Shown: piece by piece, positions 28,352 through 30,461 of the stretch
Numbering within the stretch: position 1 is the first letter of the stretch
Layout: each line of letters opens with the position of its first letter
Source of the DNA: an uncultured Solirubrobacterales bacterium
GTDB taxonomy: Bacteria; Actinomycetota; Thermoleophilia; Solirubrobacterales; Solirubrobacteraceae
NCBI GenBank assembly: GCA_903959665.1
Contig: CAJBXY010000155.1
Span: 1-30,461 of the forward strand
Reading direction: 5' to 3'
Length of the DNA: 30,461 bases
Program-made: the position numbers and the translations under genes
The notes under the pieces: generated by a model
Database searches by the model: none
Told to the model about the DNA's origin: nothing
The model's input: the letters and a program-made list of their open reading frames with translations, nothing else

Positions 28352-30346
28352 ATGAGCAATGAACTAGACCAGCAATCAGTTGACACGATCCGTGCCCTCT
28401 CAATGGACGCGGTTCAGAAGGCCAATTCCGGTCACCCCGGATTGCCGCTTGGAATGGCACCTGTTGCCTACGTTCTGTTCCAAAAGATCATGCGTTTTGA
28501 TCCAACCGACCCGCATTGGCCGGACCGCGATCGCTTCGTACTCAGCGGCGGACACGGTTCGATGCTGCTCTATTCGATGCTTCACCTCAGCGGATACGGC
28601 GTTTCGATGGACGACATCAAACAGTTCCGCCAGTGGGGCTCAATCACTCCCGGCCACCCTGAGCTCGATCCTGAGCACCCAACGCCCGGCGTTGAGGTAA
28701 CGACCGGCCCGCTCGGTCAGGGCTTCGCAAACGGCGTCGGCATGGCGATCGCCGAAAACTTCCTGCGCAACCGTTTCGGCGCTGAGGTTCAGGACCACCG
28801 CATCTTCGGCATCGTCACCGACGGCGACCTGATGGAAGGGATCGCCTCCGAGGCCGCTTCACTTGCCGGGCATCTGCAGCTGGACCGGCTCGTCTACTGC
28901 TATGACGACAACGACATTTCGCTCGACGGCCCCACCTCGCTTAGCTACAAGGAGGACACGACGAAGCGCTTCGAGTCATACGGCTGGCACGTCGAGCACG
29001 TTGAGAACGTCAACGATCTTGATGAGGTTGAGCGCGCGATCGACCGCGCGATTCAGGAGAAGGACCGCCCCTCGCTGGTTCGGATCCGTTCGATCATCGG
29101 CTACCCATCGCCGAAGAAGCAGGGCACCAGTAGCGCCCACGGCTCACCGCTTGGCGAGGATGAGGTCCGCGCCACCAAAGAGGTAATGGGCTGGGATCCG
29201 GACAAGCACTTCTACGTGCCTGACGACGTTGGCGCGCACATGGACCAGAAGGCCCGCGGCGCCGCCGAGAAGGCCGAGTGGACGGCTCGCTTTGAGGCTT
29301 GGAAGCTCGCCAACCCCGAGCGCGTCGAGGAATGGGATTGCGCCTGGGCCGGCAAGCCGATGCCGGGCTTCGATCAGACTCTGCCGCCCGTTTGGGGCGC
29401 CGAGAAGATGTCAACCCGCGTTGCCGGCGGCAAGGCGATGGAAGCCTTCGCCAGCCACGTGCCGACGATGGTTGGCGGCGCCGCCGACCTCAGCGGTTCC
29501 ACGCGGACGATCTTCCCCGGCGGCGAGAGCGAGCACTACACGCAGACGGGCGTGGGCCGCAACGTTTACTTCGGCGTGCGCGAGCACGGCATGGGCGGCG
29601 CGGTGAACGGAATGGCAGCCCACGGCGGCATCGTCCGTCCATACGGAGCGACCTTCTTCACCTTCTCCGATTACATGCGCGGCTCGATCCGCCTCGCAGC
29701 GCTATCGGAGATGAATGTTGCCTACGTCTTCACGCACGACTCGGTCGCGCTCGGCGAGGACGGCCCAACGCATCAGCCGGTCGAGCATCTTGCTGCGCTG
29801 CGCGCAATTCCGAAGCTGACCGTTATTCGCCCGGCCGATGCAGATGAAACGGCCGAAGCTTGGCGCTTCATCATCTCCGACCTGACCGGGCCGGCTGCGC
29901 TGATTCTCAGCCGCCAGGACACCCCGGTTTATGACCGCGGCGAAGGTGGAATGGCACCAGCCTCTGGGCTCGACAAGGGCGCCTACGTGATGAGCGAACC
30001 GGCAGAGCCTGCCCGCGCCGTCGTCGTCGGAACCGGCTGTGAGGTTTCGGTCGCGGTTGCCGCCGCCGAGCTTCTCGCTGCTGACGGCATCCCAACCCGC
30101 GTCGTCTCGATGCCAAGCTGGGAGCTCTTCGAAGCTCAGGGCGAGGATTATCAAGTCTCAGTGATTCCACCCGAGCTGCCTTCGGTTTCGGTCGAGGCCG
30201 CGATCTCGATGGGCTGGCAGAAGTGGGTTGACGATTCGGTTGCGATCGACCGCTTCGGCGCCTCAGCACCCGGCGACGAGGTGCTCGAGAAGCTCGGCAT
30301 CACGCCGCAGGCTGTTGTCGAACGCGTCAAGGCACTGATCGGATGA
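28352..30346 (+). CDS. tkt: Transketolase
   Basis: 664 aa, full length for the family. Thiamine-diphosphate enzyme of the pentose-phosphate pathway that moves two-carbon units between sugar phosphates in the cytosol. SGHPGLPLG (26-34, H28), GGHGSMLLYS (66-75, H68) and GHPE (H102) line the active site. TDGDLMEGIASEA (156-168) with D159 and N187 in YDDNDIS forms the Mg-diphosphate site. GVREHGMGGAVNGM (408-421) carries E411, which activates the cofactor. The C-terminal domain follows to the end without gaps. The N-terminus begins MSNELDQQSVDTIRALSMDAVQKANSGHPG, a usual start. The stop overlaps the next gene as ATGA. It could feed sugar precursors to the glycan locus, but it is an ordinary housekeeping gene. 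Confidence 0.96.
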   Translation: MSNELDQQSVDTIRALSMDAVQKANSGHPGLPLGMAPVAYVLFQKIMRFDPTDPHWPDRDRFVLSGGHGSMLLYSMLHLSGYGVSMDDIKQFRQWGSITPGHPELDPEHPTPGVEVTTGPLGQGFANGVGMAIAENFLRNRFGAEVQDHRIFGIVTDGDLMEGIASEAASLAGHLQLDRLVYCYDDNDISLDGPTSLSYKEDTTKRFESYGWHVEHVENVNDLDEVERAIDRAIQEKDRPSLVRIRSIIGYPSPKKQGTSSAHGSPLGEDEVRATKEVMGWDPDKHFYVPDDVGAHMDQKARGAAEKAEWTARFEAWKLANPERVEEWDCAWAGKPMPGFDQTLPPVWGAEKMSTRVAGGKAMEAFASHVPTMVGGAADLSGSTRTIFPGGESEHYTQTGVGRNVYFGVREHGMGGAVNGMAAHGGIVRPYGATFFTFSDYMRGSIRLAALSEMNVAYVFTHDSVALGEDGPTHQPVEHLAALRAIPKLTVIRPADADETAEAWRFIISDLTGPAALILSRQDTPVYDRGEGGMAPASGLDKGAYVMSEPAEPARAVVVGTGCEVSVAVAAAELLAADGIPTRVVSMPSWELFEAQGEDYQVSVIPPELPSVSVEAAISMGWQKWVDDSVAIDRFGASAPGDEVLEKLGITPQAVVERVKALIG

Positions 30347-30461
30347 AGATCTACGTCTGTTACGGCGCTTGGACGCAGAAGTTCTTCGGCCACGCCCACC
30401 CCTGCGGCGAGGCCCACCAAGCACTGCTTGATGCTGGCTACGACCCTGAAGTAGTGAAGGT
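30343..30461 (+). CDS. Glutaredoxin/glutathione S-transferase N-terminal-like protein, 5' part only
   Basis: Only the first 39 or so residues are in the window: MKIYVCYGAWTQKF, a HAHPCGEAHQALLDAG segment and PEVVKV. The beta-strand start, a Cys at the beginning of the first helix (HPCGEAHQAL) and the following YDPEVVKV strand are the thioredoxin-like opening of glutaredoxin and GST N-terminal domains. A single Cys in place of CxxC would suggest a monothiol or GST-type protein. It is coupled to tkt by a 4-nt overlap. Its end and full domain content lie outside the window. Confidence 0.6.
   Translation, partial: MKIYVCYGAWTQKFFGHAHPCGEAHQALLDAGYDPEVVK

Noticed and set aside
1..30461. tRNA genes, IS elements, phage genes, attachment sites
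   Set aside because: The non-coding gaps are all shorter than about 70 bases, and no transposase, integrase or terminal inverted repeats were seen.

Overview
The window reads as a gene-dense, high-GC chromosomal stretch of an actinomycete-like bacterium, most plausibly from the Thermoleophilia/Solirubrobacterales branch. The reasons are the pstP-rodA-pbpA-pknB cell-envelope operon typical of Actinomycetota, frequent GTG starts, near-universal 4-nt stop/start overlaps, and divergent UppP and PurM types. This placement is inference from gene content and protein style, not a search result. No tRNA, rRNA, CRISPR array, IS element or phage gene was seen, and no gap between genes exceeds about 70 bases.

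Region 1 (1-6261, + strand) is a translationally coupled growth and division cassette. It holds the end of a PP2C phosphatase (pstP), rodA (SEDS glycan polymerase), pbpA (class B transpeptidase), pknB (Ser/Thr kinase with four PASTA repeats) and ddl (D-Ala-D-Ala ligase). Each gene overlaps the next by four bases.

Region 2 (6258-10335, - strand) reads, in order of transcription, dedA, uppP, purM and a second membrane Ser/Thr kinase with a discoidin-like ectodomain. DedA and UppP together suggest undecaprenyl-phosphate recycling. The kinase and ddl converge and share the palindrome CTAG as both stop codons.

Region 3 (10364-27323, mostly +) is a surface-glycan locus. It holds a DegT-type sugar aminotransferase, a DUF354 protein, a membrane-anchored PglF/WbpM/CapD-type dehydratase, a LytR_C-domain protein, a histidine phosphatase, a large exported Ig(FlgD)/N,N-dimethylformamidase-like protein, an O-antigen ligase/polymerase, a GT-C glycosyltransferase, a Wzx-type flippase, four glycosyltransferases (two GT4-like, two GT2) and a PglC-like initiating sugar-phosphate transferase. 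Together these can make a 4-amino-sugar nucleotide, load it on undecaprenyl phosphate, extend, flip and polymerise it.

Region 4 (27387-30461, +) is metabolic: a short-chain dehydrogenase, transketolase, and the start of a glutaredoxin/GST-N-like gene.

The most distinctive signals are: (a) two divergent spacers of exactly 28 bp that carry the same 9-mer GGGTAGCGT at the same offset and look like back-to-back promoters for leaderless mRNAs; (b) convergent gene pairs that all overlap at their stops; (c) the exported Ig/DMFA-like protein locked by overlaps into the glycan cassette; (d) a UppP homologue with His in place of the first catalytic Glu; (e) a dedA-uppP-purM-kinase operon.
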